12,778 nucleotides of DNA from an uncultured Collinsella sp. GTDB lineage: Bacteria; Actinomycetota; Coriobacteriia; Coriobacteriales; Coriobacteriaceae. Below, one piece after another: positions 6,391-12,634 of the stretch (within the stretch, counting starts at the first letter, position 1; each line of letters opens with the position of its first letter). The stretch spans positions 1 to 12,778 of the forward strand of contig CAAEOE010000053.1 of assembly GCA_900757505.1 (NCBI GenBank). The letters run 5' to 3'. The position numbers and the translations under genes were made by a program. The notes under the pieces were generated by a model that saw only the letters and a program-made list of their open reading frames with translations, was not told where the DNA came from and ran no database searches.

Positions 6391-7569
6391 ATGAACGTTC
6401 TGGTCGTCAACGCGGGATCTTCGACCCTTAAGTATCAGGTCATCGACACCAAGTCCCATAAGGTGTCCGCAAAGGGCTCCTGCGAGCGCGTCTGCTTTAC
6501 CGGCGGTACCTTCACCCACGCTGCCAACGGTTCCAAGAAGGTGACCGAGAACATCGAGTTCCCCGACCACAAGGTCGCCATCGAGGTCGTCCTGAAGGAC
6601 CTCGAGGCCAACGGCGTCAAGATCGAGGGCATCGGCCACCGTATCGTTCAGGGCGGTTGGTACTTCGGCGATTCCTCCCTCGTCGACGAGGACGTCCTCG
6701 CCAAGATCCGCGAGGTCGCTCCGCTCGCCCCGCTGCACAACAACCCCGAGGCCAACGTTATCGAGTACTGCCTGGAGCAGTATCCCGACCTGCCCAACGT
6801 CACGGTCTACGACACCGCTTTCCACTTCAACATGCCCGAGGTCGCCAAGACTTACGCCCTGCCCAAGGACGTCTGCGACAAGCTGCACATCCGTAAGTAC
6901 GGCGCCCACGGCACCAGCTACCGTTACATCTCCAAGAAGGTCGCCGAGATGACCAACGGCGAGGCTCGCAAGGTCGTCGTGTGCCATATCGGCTCCGGCG
7001 CTTCCCTGTGCGCCATCGAGGACGGCAAGTGCATGGACACCACCATGGGCCTCACCCCGCTCGACGGCGTCATGATGGGCACCCGCTGCGGCTCCATCGA
7101 CCCGGCTACCGTGTGCTACCTGCAGCGCGAAGGCGGCTACACCTTCGACGAGGTCGATGAGATGATGAACAAGAAGTCCGGCCTTTTGGCTGTGACCGGC
7201 GGCAAGACCAACGACTGCCGCAACGTCGAGGAGCTCGCCGCTGCCGGTGACCCCGAGGCTCAGCTCGCCTTCGATATGTTCGTCTACAAGATTGCCGCCA
7301 AGGCTGCCGAGATGGCCACTTCCATGTGCGGCATGGACACCCTGGTCTTTACCGCCGGCATCGGCGAGCACGCTCCGGCTGTTCGCGCCGGCGTTGCCGA
7401 CCGTCTGGCCTTTATGGGCGTCAAGATGGATCATGCGCGCAACGCCCTGCGTGGTGACGGCGCTTGGTGCCTGTCTGCCAAGGATTCCAAGGTCAAGATT
7501 TTCGTCATTCCCACGGACGAGGAGTTCATGATCGCTTCCGACGTCGAGCGCATCGTCAACGGCAAGTAA
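6391..7569 (+). CDS. ackA: Acetate kinase paralogue 1 (divergent at two active-site positions)
   Basis: This ASKHA-fold cytoplasmic kinase interconverts acetyl-phosphate plus ADP with acetate plus ATP. At 392 residues it has the full family length. Seen are N7-A-G-S-S at the N-terminus, G-H-R84 (the catalytic Arg), A-P-L-H116-N, D141-T-A-F-H, H173-G-T-S, M-G-T-R232-C-G-S-I-D-P, G-I-G-E and V-I-P-T-D-E-E near the C-terminus. The AGGGAG site at 6381-6386 supports the ATG. Two positions differ from the family norm and from the neighbouring paralogue: Tyr177 replaces His in H-G-T-S-H, and Ser202 replaces Asn in C-H-L-G-N-G. Codon use is extremely biased (GCC, GTC, AAG, GAC, CTG, TCC), which suggests high expression. 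It has its own leader and terminator, so it is probably monocistronic. It is likely an active acyl-phosphate kinase, but altered substrate preference or kinetics is possible. Confidence 0.93.
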   Translation: MNVLVVNAGSSTLKYQVIDTKSHKVSAKGSCERVCFTGGTFTHAANGSKKVTENIEFPDHKVAIEVVLKDLEANGVKIEGIGHRIVQGGWYFGDSSLVDEDVLAKIREVAPLAPLHNNPEANVIEYCLEQYPDLPNVTVYDTAFHFNMPEVAKTYALPKDVCDKLHIRKYGAHGTSYRYISKKVAEMTNGEARKVVVCHIGSGASLCAIEDGKCMDTTMGLTPLDGVMMGTRCGSIDPATVCYLQREGGYTFDEVDEMMNKKSGLLAVTGGKTNDCRNVEELAAAGDPEAQLAFDMFVYKIAAKAAEMATSMCGMDTLVFTAGIGEHAPAVRAGVADRLAFMGVKMDHARNALRGDGAWCLSAKDSKVKIFVIPTDEEFMIASDVERIVNGK

Positions 7570-7577
7570 TTGCAAGA

Positions 7578-7619
7578 GGGGAGGGGCTGGACGACCGAGT
7601 GCCGTTCGGCCCTTCTTTT
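7578..7619 (+). terminator. Intrinsic terminator after the first ackA
   Basis: Bases 7581-7593 pair with 7603-7615 around a 9-nt loop (7594-7602). The stem has 13 pairs including G-T wobbles and is followed by TTTTG at 7616-7620. It begins 11 nt after the stop codon, so the two acetate kinase genes are probably separate transcripts. Confidence 0.75.
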
Positions 7620-7650
7620 GTGCTCGTTGGGCGATATGCCTGATAGCTAT

Positions 7651-7680
7651 TTATTAAGTTATGATAACTTCTTATTAACA
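7651..7680 (+). promoter_or_regulatory. AT-rich palindrome, probable promoter/operator of the second ackA
   Basis: AAGTTAT-G-ATAACTT at 7656-7670 is a perfect 15-nt palindrome in an otherwise GC-rich gap. It contains TATGAT (7660-7665), a good -10 hexamer, and is flanked by direct repeats TTATTAA at 7651-7657 and 7672-7678. No clear -35 box is present. The right half, GATAACTT, recurs upstream of the first ackA at 6284-6291. This fits a regulator binding over the promoter; no regulator is identified. Confidence 0.5.
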
Positions 7681-7733
7681 TGCGGCCGCCTTAAGGGGTC
7701 TGCGTCGACCGTATTGCACTGCAAAGGAGTCTC

Positions 7734-8912
7734 ATGAACGTACTTGTTGTCAACGCCGGCAGCTCAAGCCTTAAATATCAGCTTTTGGATACCGATACCC
7801 GAGAGGTTTTCGCCAAGGGCAACTGCGAACGTATCGGTTCGGACATGGGCATCTTTGGCCACTCCGAGAACGGTGGCGCCAAGCAGACCGAGGAGGTCCC
7901 TTTCCCCGATCATCGCTCTGCTATCGCTCGCGTGCTCGAGGAGCTCGAGAAGACCGACTTTACGATTGATGGCATTGGCCATCGTATCGTTCAGGGCGGC
8001 TGGCACTTCGATGATTCCGCGGTCGTCGACGATGAGGTCATGGCTAAGATCCTTGAGGTGGCCCCGCTCGCTCCGCTGCACAATTACGGCGAGGCCGCGG
8101 CAATCGAGTATTGCCGTGAGAAGTATCCGGAGCTGCCCAACGTGGCGGTCTTCGATACCTCGTTCCACATGACCATGCCCGAGGTCGCCTATACCTATGC
8201 GCTGCCCAAGGACGTGTGCGACAAGTACCACGTGCGCAAGTACGGCGCCCACGGCACGAGCCACCGCTATGAGTGGATGATGGCCAAGGAGATCCTGGGC
8301 TCGCGCTGCCACCGTCTGCTTTCGTGCCATCTGGGCAACGGTGCTTCGCTCGCCGCCATCGAGGACGGCGTGTGCCGCGATACCACGATGGGCCTCACGC
8401 CGCTCGACGGCCTGATGATGGGCACCCGTTGTGGTTCCATTGACCCGGCCACCGTGTGCTACCTTCAGCGCGAGGGCGGATACAGTTACCAGGAAGTCGA
8501 CGACATGATGAACAAGCAGTCTGGTCTGCTTGCCATTTCGGGCATCTCCAACGACGCTCGCGACATCCGTACACGCGCCTCCGAGGGCGACGAGCGCTGC
8601 CTGCTCGCCTTCGATATGTTCGCCTATAAGGCCATGCAGCAGGCCGGCTCCATGATCGCTTCTATGGCGGGCGTGGACACCATCACCTTTACCGCCGGCA
8701 TCGGCGAGAACGACTGGTCGATCCGCAAGGCCTTCTGTGACTGCTTTGAGTGGCTGGGCGTGCGCATCGACAATAACAAGAACCGCGAGGCCGTGGGCAA
8801 CGGCCCGCAGGTCATCAGTGCCGCCGGTTCCGCCGTCACGGTCATGGTCATCCCCACCGACGAGGAATACATGATCGCCCACGACGTCGAGCGTCTGACC
8901 AAGAACAGCTAA
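7734..8912 (+). CDS. ackA: Acetate kinase paralogue 2 (canonical)
   Basis: This is the second acetate kinase, also 392 residues and clearly a paralogue of the upstream gene, aligning over its full length with only small gaps. It keeps the canonical active-site residues that the first copy lost: H-G-T-S-H177 and C-H-L-G-N202-G. It also has R84, H116, D141, H173, R232 (M-G-T-R-C-G-S-I-D-P), S-N-D-A-R-D, G-I-G-E-N and V-I-P-T-D-E-E. AAAGGAG at 7723-7729 precedes the ATG by 4 nt. Codon use is good but less extreme than in copy 1. It converges with pta, and the two share a terminator instead of the usual pta-ackA operon. It is the likelier housekeeping enzyme for turning acetyl-phosphate into ATP and acetate. 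Like copy 1 it reads H-R-I-V-Q-G-G-W where most family members have H-R-V-V-(H/A)-G-G-E. Confidence 0.95.
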   Translation: MNVLVVNAGSSSLKYQLLDTDTREVFAKGNCERIGSDMGIFGHSENGGAKQTEEVPFPDHRSAIARVLEELEKTDFTIDGIGHRIVQGGWHFDDSAVVDDEVMAKILEVAPLAPLHNYGEAAAIEYCREKYPELPNVAVFDTSFHMTMPEVAYTYALPKDVCDKYHVRKYGAHGTSHRYEWMMAKEILGSRCHRLLSCHLGNGASLAAIEDGVCRDTTMGLTPLDGLMMGTRCGSIDPATVCYLQREGGYSYQEVDDMMNKQSGLLAISGISNDARDIRTRASEGDERCLLAFDMFAYKAMQQAGSMIASMAGVDTITFTAGIGENDWSIRKAFCDCFEWLGVRIDNNKNREAVGNGPQVISAAGSAVTVMVIPTDEEYMIAHDVERLTKNS

Positions 8913-8921
8913 AGCGCGCAT

Positions 8922-8975
8922 TTGCTAGTAAAAAGGCCTCCAGAGCAACAGCTCCGGAGGCCTTTTTACTAGCAA
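8922..8975 (+). terminator. Bidirectional intrinsic terminator shared by ackA and pta
   Basis: A 20-bp perfect stem (8922-8941 with 8956-8975) contains AAAAAGGCC on one side and GGCCTTTTT on the other. After one A-C mismatch the stem continues as GAGC-AACA-GCTC (8943-8954). Poly-T follows the GC core in both directions, so it ends the + strand ackA transcript and the - strand pta transcript. Confidence 0.95.
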
Positions 8976-9007
8976 GCGGAAATTCCAGTCCCGAGGGGAT
9001 ATGTCCG

Positions 9008-9988
9008 CTACTCAGCCATCTGAGCCTGGACGGCGGTGATGGCCACGACACCCACGATGTCGTCGGCAGAGCAGCCGCGCGAAAGGTCGTTAACCGGCTT
9101 GGCGATGCCCTGCAGGATGGGGCCGTAGGCGTCGGCGCCGGCGAAGCGCTGGACCAGCTTGTAGCCGATGTTGCCGGCCTCGAGGTCGGGGAACACTAGC
9201 ACGTTGGCCTTACCGGCGACGGAGGAGCCGGGAGCCTTGAGCTGGGCGACGGTGGGGACGATAGCGGCATCGAGCTGCAGGTCGCCGTCGATGGCGAGCT
9301 CGGGAGCCTTCTCCTTGCAGAACTTCACGGCCTCCTGGACCTTCTTGGCGACCTCGCCGCCGGCGGAGCCCATGGTGGAGTAGGAGAGCATGGCCACGTG
9401 CGGCTCAACGTTGCCCATGAAGGTGGACCAGGAGTGAGCGGAGGCGATGGCGATCTCGGAGAGCTCGTCGGAGGACGGGTTGATGTTGAGGCCGCAGTCG
9501 GTGAAGATCAGCGTGCCGTCGGTGCCGAACTGCGGGGTGTCGGTGCACATCACGAAGAAGGCCGAGACCAGCTTGGTGCCCGGGGCGGTCTTGAGGATCT
9601 GAAGCGCAGGGCGCAGGGTGTCGGCGGTGGAGTGGCAGGCGCCGGAGACCAGGCCGTCGGCGTCGCCCATCTTGACCATCATGGTGCCAAAGTAGGTGGC
9701 GTCCATCACCTGGGCGCGAGCCTGCTCGATGGTAACGCCCTTCTTGGCGCGGAGCTCGGCAAACTTCTGCGCATACTCCTCGTGCTTCTCGGCATTGCGC
9801 GGGTCGATGACGGTAGCGCCGGGAACGTTGATCTCGTCGGGGTTGCCCAGGATGACGATCTTTGCCAGGCCCTCCTCGATGATTTTGGTGGCCGCGACGA
9901 TAGTGCGCGGATCCTCGCCCTCGGGCAGGACGATCGTCTTAAGGTCGGCCTTGGCGGCAGACTTCATACGGTTAAGGAAATCGCTCAT
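9008..9988 (-). CDS. pta: Phosphate acetyltransferase
   Basis: This cytoplasmic enzyme converts acetyl-CoA plus phosphate into acetyl-phosphate and CoA, the step before acetate kinase in fermentative ATP generation, and works in reverse for acetate assimilation. At 326 residues it is the short form, lacking the N-terminal DRTGG and cobyrinic-acid-synthase-like regions of the E. coli enzyme. Signatures are I-V-L-P-E-G-E-D-P-R at 19-28, G-D-A-D-G-L-V-S-G-A-C-H-S-T-A-D-T-L-R at about 108-126, F-T-D-C-G-L-N-I-N-P at 162-171, and the C-terminal K-P-V-N-D-L-S-R-G-C-S motif. The ATG is preceded by AAGGAG on the minus strand (9994-9999). It has strong preferred-codon bias, as expected for a central enzyme. 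It is transcribed toward the second ackA and shares its terminator. A long leader with a hairpin lies upstream. Confidence 0.96.
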   Translation of the reverse strand: MSDFLNRMKSAAKADLKTIVLPEGEDPRTIVAATKIIEEGLAKIVILGNPDEINVPGATVIDPRNAEKHEEYAQKFAELRAKKGVTIEQARAQVMDATYFGTMMVKMGDADGLVSGACHSTADTLRPALQILKTAPGTKLVSAFFVMCTDTPQFGTDGTLIFTDCGLNINPSSDELSEIAIASAHSWSTFMGNVEPHVAMLSYSTMGSAGGEVAKKVQEAVKFCKEKAPELAIDGDLQLDAAIVPTVAQLKAPGSSVAGKANVLVFPDLEAGNIGYKLVQRFAGADAYGPILQGIAKPVNDLSRGCSADDIVGVVAITAVQAQMAE

Positions 9989-10038
9989 GTTACTCCTTAC
10001 AAGCGTTTCACTAAGCTCCAGGCGCCCGGCTGTTCACG

Positions 10039-10063
10039 AATAAACCCGCTGCTAGCGGGTTTA
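10039..10063 (-). promoter_or_regulatory. Leader hairpin of pta
   Basis: Arms TAAACCCGCT (10041-10050) and AGCGGGTTTA (10054-10063) form a 10-bp perfect stem with a 3-nt loop. In the pta sense the 3' arm ends GGGTTTATT, 50 nt before the start codon. No gene ends here on either strand, so it is not an ordinary gene terminator. A leader attenuator or mRNA-stability structure fits better. It resembles the hairpin before the first ackA. Confidence 0.6.
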
Positions 10064-10115
10064 CCTTTCAATAATGTACGCCGCGGTGCTTGAGCTTTCC
10101 TTGTGTGGCAAGCTC

Positions 10116-10121
10116 ATTATA
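10116..10121 (-). promoter_or_regulatory. -10 box of the pta promoter
   Basis: The minus strand reads TATAAT here, which would give a leader of roughly 120 nt for pta. No good -35 hexamer is visible at 16-18 nt. An inverted repeat, TGAGCTT (10091-10097) with AAGCTCA (10110-10116), overlaps the expected transcription start and could be an operator. Confidence 0.5.
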
Positions 10122-10135
10122 GGACGCATTAGCGC

Positions 10136-10141
10136 TATAAT
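10136..10141 (+). promoter_or_regulatory. -10 box of the glf promoter
   Basis: The plus strand reads TATAAT here, 84 nt from hexamer to start codon, giving a leader of about 70 nt for glf. The -35 region is not recognisable. It lies 14 nt from the minus-strand TATAAT, so the two promoters overlap and polymerases should compete. Confidence 0.55.
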
Positions 10142-10157
10142 CGCTCTGATAAATATG

Positions 10158-10205
10158 TCTCGAAGAATGTTCGAGAAAAGCCCAGCTAACGAGCCCGTGG
10201 CTTTT
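10158..10205 (+). promoter_or_regulatory. Two leader hairpins before glf, the second terminator-like
   Basis: TCTCGAA-GAATG-TTCGAGA at 10158-10176 is a 7-bp hairpin. It abuts a second one whose arms AAAAGCC (10176-10182) and GGCTTTT (10199-10205) end in a T-run directly before the AAGGAG ribosome binding site at 10209-10214. The second looks like a weak intrinsic terminator inside the leader. Attenuation is possible, but the stem is short and mostly A-T in its outer half. Confidence 0.4.
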
Positions 10206-10219
10206 GACAAGGAGTATCG

Positions 10220-11422
10220 ATGCAGATTACCTCAGGCCTGCCTGAAGGCTTTAACGCCGGCGCGTACGACATGATTGTCGTCGGTGCTGGATATGCCGGT
10301 GCCGTTTGCGCCCGCCGTCTCGCCGAGACCATCGGCTATCGTGTTGCCGTTTTGGAGCGCCGTAGCCACATTGCGGGCAATGCCTATGACTGCACTGACG
10401 AGGCCGGAATCTTGATCCACGAGTACGGTCCGCATATCTATCACACCTTTAACGAGCGCGTGCACAATTTCCTGTCGCGCTTTACCAAGTGGACGGATTA
10501 TCAGCACAAGGTGCTCGCCAACATCAACGGTACCCTTATGCCCGTGCCCTTCAACCATGCGAGTCTCAAGCTCGCCTTTGGTGACGAGCGCGGCGAGGAG
10601 CTGTATCAGAAGCTCGTGGAGACCTTTGGCAAGGATGTCAAGGTGCCCATTATGGAGCTGCGTAAGAAGAACGACCCGGATCTTGCCGAGGTCGCCGATT
10701 ACGTCTACGAGAACGTCTTTTTACATTACACCATGAAGCAGTGGGGCCAGACGCCCGATCAGATCGACCCCTCGATCACCGGCCGCGTTCCCGTCTTTGT
10801 GGGCGATGATGACCGCTACTTCCCGCAAGCTCCCTTCCAGGGCATGCCGCAGGAGGGCTACACGGCGCTCTTTGAGCACATGCTCGACCACGACCTGATC
10901 GACGTGTTCTGCGACGTGGACGCCCGTGACCTCTTTGAAATCGATGACACCACCGTCAAGATCGACGGCAAGGTCTATGGTGGCGAGATCGTCTACACCG
11001 GTCCACTCGACGAGCTGTTCAACCTCGACTTGGGTGCGTTGCCGTACCGCACGCTCGATATGAAGTTCGAGACGCTCGATATGGACCAGTTCCAGCCCGT
11101 GGGCACTGTCAACTACACCACGAGCGAGGACTACACGCGCATCACCGAGTTCAAGAACATGACCGGTCAGGTCCTGCCCGGCAAGACCACCATCATGAAG
11201 GAGTACTCCAAGGCCTATACGCCCGGTTCGGGCGAGACGCCGTACTACGCCATTCTTGAGCCCGAGAACCGTGAGCTCTATGAGCGCTATCTTGAGCGCG
11301 TCCAGAACCTGACGAACTTCCACCCGGTGGGTCGTCTGGCCGAGTATCGTTACTACGATATGGACGCCGTGACCAATTCTGCCCTCGATCTTTCGGATGA
11401 GATTATCGCCTGCCATGCATAA
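10220..11422 (+). CDS. glf: UDP-galactopyranose mutase
   Basis: This cytoplasmic flavoenzyme interconverts UDP-galactopyranose and UDP-galactofuranose, supplying galactofuranose for surface glycans. At 400 residues it is near the usual bacterial length with a short N-terminal extension. The FAD-binding Rossmann motif is V-G-A-G-Y-A-G at 21-27, followed by E46-R-R and G-N-A-Y-D at 53-57. Family motifs include E-Y-G-P-H-I-Y-H-T at 68-76, Y-T-M-K-Q-W-G at 170-176, I-T-G-R189-V-P-V and L-P-Y-R277-T-L. These two arginines correspond to the phosphate-contacting pair of the E. coli enzyme. G-R-L-A-E-Y-R-Y-Y-D-M-D at 371-382 is the C-terminal FAD contact. The ATG is set by AAGGAG at 10209-10214. The gene overlaps the following glycosyltransferase by 8 nt, so the two are co-translated, pointing to a galactofuranose glycan locus. 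Confidence 0.96.
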   Translation: MQITSGLPEGFNAGAYDMIVVGAGYAGAVCARRLAETIGYRVAVLERRSHIAGNAYDCTDEAGILIHEYGPHIYHTFNERVHNFLSRFTKWTDYQHKVLANINGTLMPVPFNHASLKLAFGDERGEELYQKLVETFGKDVKVPIMELRKKNDPDLAEVADYVYENVFLHYTMKQWGQTPDQIDPSITGRVPVFVGDDDRYFPQAPFQGMPQEGYTALFEHMLDHDLIDVFCDVDARDLFEIDDTTVKIDGKVYGGEIVYTGPLDELFNLDLGALPYRTLDMKFETLDMDQFQPVGTVNYTTSEDYTRITEFKNMTGQVLPGKTTIMKEYSKAYTPGSGETPYYAILEPENRELYERYLERVQNLTNFHPVGRLAEYRYYDMDAVTNSALDLSDEIIACHA

Positions 11423-12446
11423 AGTCATAACATTCGGTATTCCCTCGTATAACGCCGCCAAGGACATGGACCATTGCATCACCTCCATCTTGGAGGGGAG
11501 CAATTACGCTACCGATATCGAGATTATCGTGGTGGACGACGGCTCCAAGGACGAGACGGCCGATAAGGCCGATGAGTGGGAGGCACGTTATCCTGGAATC
11601 ATCCGCGCGGTGCACCAGGAGAATGGCGGTCACGGTATTGCCGTCCTTTCGGGTCTGCGCGAGGCGCAGGGCACCTACTACAAGGTTGTCGACTCGGACG
11701 ACTGGCTTGACGGCGCTGCCCTTTCGACCATGCTGTCGATTCTGCGTGGCTTTGAGGAGCGCGACCAGCGCGTTGACCTGTTTATCTCGAACTACGTGTA
11801 CGAGAAGGTTTACGAGGGCACGCATACCGCTATTGGCTACAAATTTGCCCTGCCGCGCAAAAAGATCTTTTCCTGGGATCAGATCGGTCATTTCCGCCTG
11901 GACCAGAACCTTCTCATGCACAGCCTGTGCTATCGCACGGATGTGCTGCGCGAGTCCAACCTTCCCATGCCGCCGCACACGTTCTATGTGGACAACATCT
12001 ACGCCTACGTGCCGCTGCCGCGTTGCAAGACCATGTACTACGCCGACATCGACCTCTACCGCTACTTTATCGGTCGCGAGGGCCAGAGCGTCAACGAGGC
12101 AACGATGGTCAAGCGTCTGGACCAGCAGTTCCGTGTTACGCGTATCATGATGGAGTCGTACCACTTGTACAGCGATGTTGGGTCGTCGCGCCTGCGTTCG
12201 TACATGATGGGCTACTTCACCATGATGATGGCGATCTGCTCGGTGCTTACCAAGCTTTCCGAGGAAGATTGCGCCGACGAGCGCCTAAAGACGCTGTGGA
12301 ATGATTTGAAGGCCTATGACGAGCGCATGTATCGTCGTGCCCGCTACGGCGTGGTCGGGTTCTTCACCAATCTGCGCGGTCGTGCCGGTGACAAAACCAC
12401 ACTCGGCCTATACCGTCTTGCCTCAAAGATCTTCAAATTCAACTAG
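11415..12446 (+). CDS. Family 2 glycosyltransferase (glf-coupled)
   Basis: This is a GT-A-fold glycosyltransferase of 343 residues, using a nucleotide sugar to extend a surface polysaccharide or glycolipid at the cytoplasmic face of the membrane. The N-terminal domain shows F-G-I-P-S-Y-N at 7-13, the nucleotide-binding I-I-V-V-D-D-G-S at 37-44, N-G-G-H-G at 70-74 and the metal-binding D93-S-D-D96 (DxD). The C-terminal half holds V-D-N-I-Y-A-Y-V-P-L and Y-R-Y-F-I-G-R-E-G-Q-S, typical of this branch, and a basic, hydrophobic tail (A-S-K-I-F-K-F-N) that may lie on the membrane. I chose the ATG at 11415, which overlaps the glf stop; an in-frame ATG at 11397 is also possible. Neither has a clear ribosome binding site, so translational coupling to glf is likely. 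Acting with UDP-galactofuranose is plausible from context but not shown by sequence. Confidence 0.88.
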   Translation: MHKVITFGIPSYNAAKDMDHCITSILEGSNYATDIEIIVVDDGSKDETADKADEWEARYPGIIRAVHQENGGHGIAVLSGLREAQGTYYKVVDSDDWLDGAALSTMLSILRGFEERDQRVDLFISNYVYEKVYEGTHTAIGYKFALPRKKIFSWDQIGHFRLDQNLLMHSLCYRTDVLRESNLPMPPHTFYVDNIYAYVPLPRCKTMYYADIDLYRYFIGREGQSVNEATMVKRLDQQFRVTRIMMESYHLYSDVGSSRLRSYMMGYFTMMMAICSVLTKLSEEDCADERLKTLWNDLKAYDERMYRRARYGVVGFFTNLRGRAGDKTTLGLYRLASKIFKFN

Positions 12447-12634
12447 CTGCTGAGTAATCGCTGCTGATAGGTTGACTGGGCCCCTTGGCCTTTAGTTTGC
12501 TACTGCGAACAGTCCTGCTCGCACGGAAAGCACATTAAGTGCTTTCCGGCTCGTGCGGAACTTGTATCAAACTAAAGGTCAAGGGGCCTCTGCTATAAGA
12601 ATCGATTGTCAGGGTGCCTGAATTTGAAGATCTT
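12426..12634. repeat. Imperfect palindrome of about 209 bp spanning the glycosyltransferase 3' end
   Basis: The 16-mer AAGATCTTCAAATTCA at 12426-12441, the last codons of the glycosyltransferase, recurs perfectly inverted at 12619-12634. The matching continues inward through gapped similarity (CTGA..AATCG..ATAG on both arms) into the 21-bp outer stem at 12479-12499 / 12568-12588. The arms are about 75 nt each and centred near 12533. Confidence 0.85.
12479..12588 (-). repeat. Structured hairpin element, copy A
   Basis: The outer arms 12479-12499 and 12568-12588 pair over 21 bases (20 Watson-Crick, one G-T). Inside is a second stem-loop. Read on the minus strand it is CGCAC, a 5-nt bulge GAGCC, then GGAAAGCAC, loop TTAAT, GTGCTTTCC and GTGCG. 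Orientation is assigned from the bulge and from copy B. It carries no ORF. It could be a non-autonomous mobile element with terminal inverted repeats, a REP-like repeat, or a structured RNA. Confidence 0.85.

Noticed and set aside
6376..7575. Long minus-strand open frame of 399 codons antisense to the first ackA, and a similar 385-codon frame at 7764-8921
   Set aside because: Both mirror strongly codon-biased acetate kinase genes; GC-rich biased codons leave the antisense frame open. The translations are low-complexity (rich in G, V, L, D) with no recognisable domain.
6391..8912. The two ackA genes as an assembly duplication artefact
   Set aside because: They differ throughout in DNA and protein sequence, have unrelated flanks and distinct regulatory regions, so they are genuine paralogues.
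9398..10093. Plus-strand open frame of 231 codons opposite pta
   Set aside because: It is antisense to a clear pta gene and its composition is that of a shadow frame; no ribosome binding site or known motif.
12426..12634. Invertible (phase-variable) promoter switch
   Set aside because: The 16-bp inverted repeats lie partly inside the glycosyltransferase coding sequence, the enclosed segment is itself nearly palindromic, no promoter is visible in it and no invertase gene is nearby. Not excluded, but unsupported.
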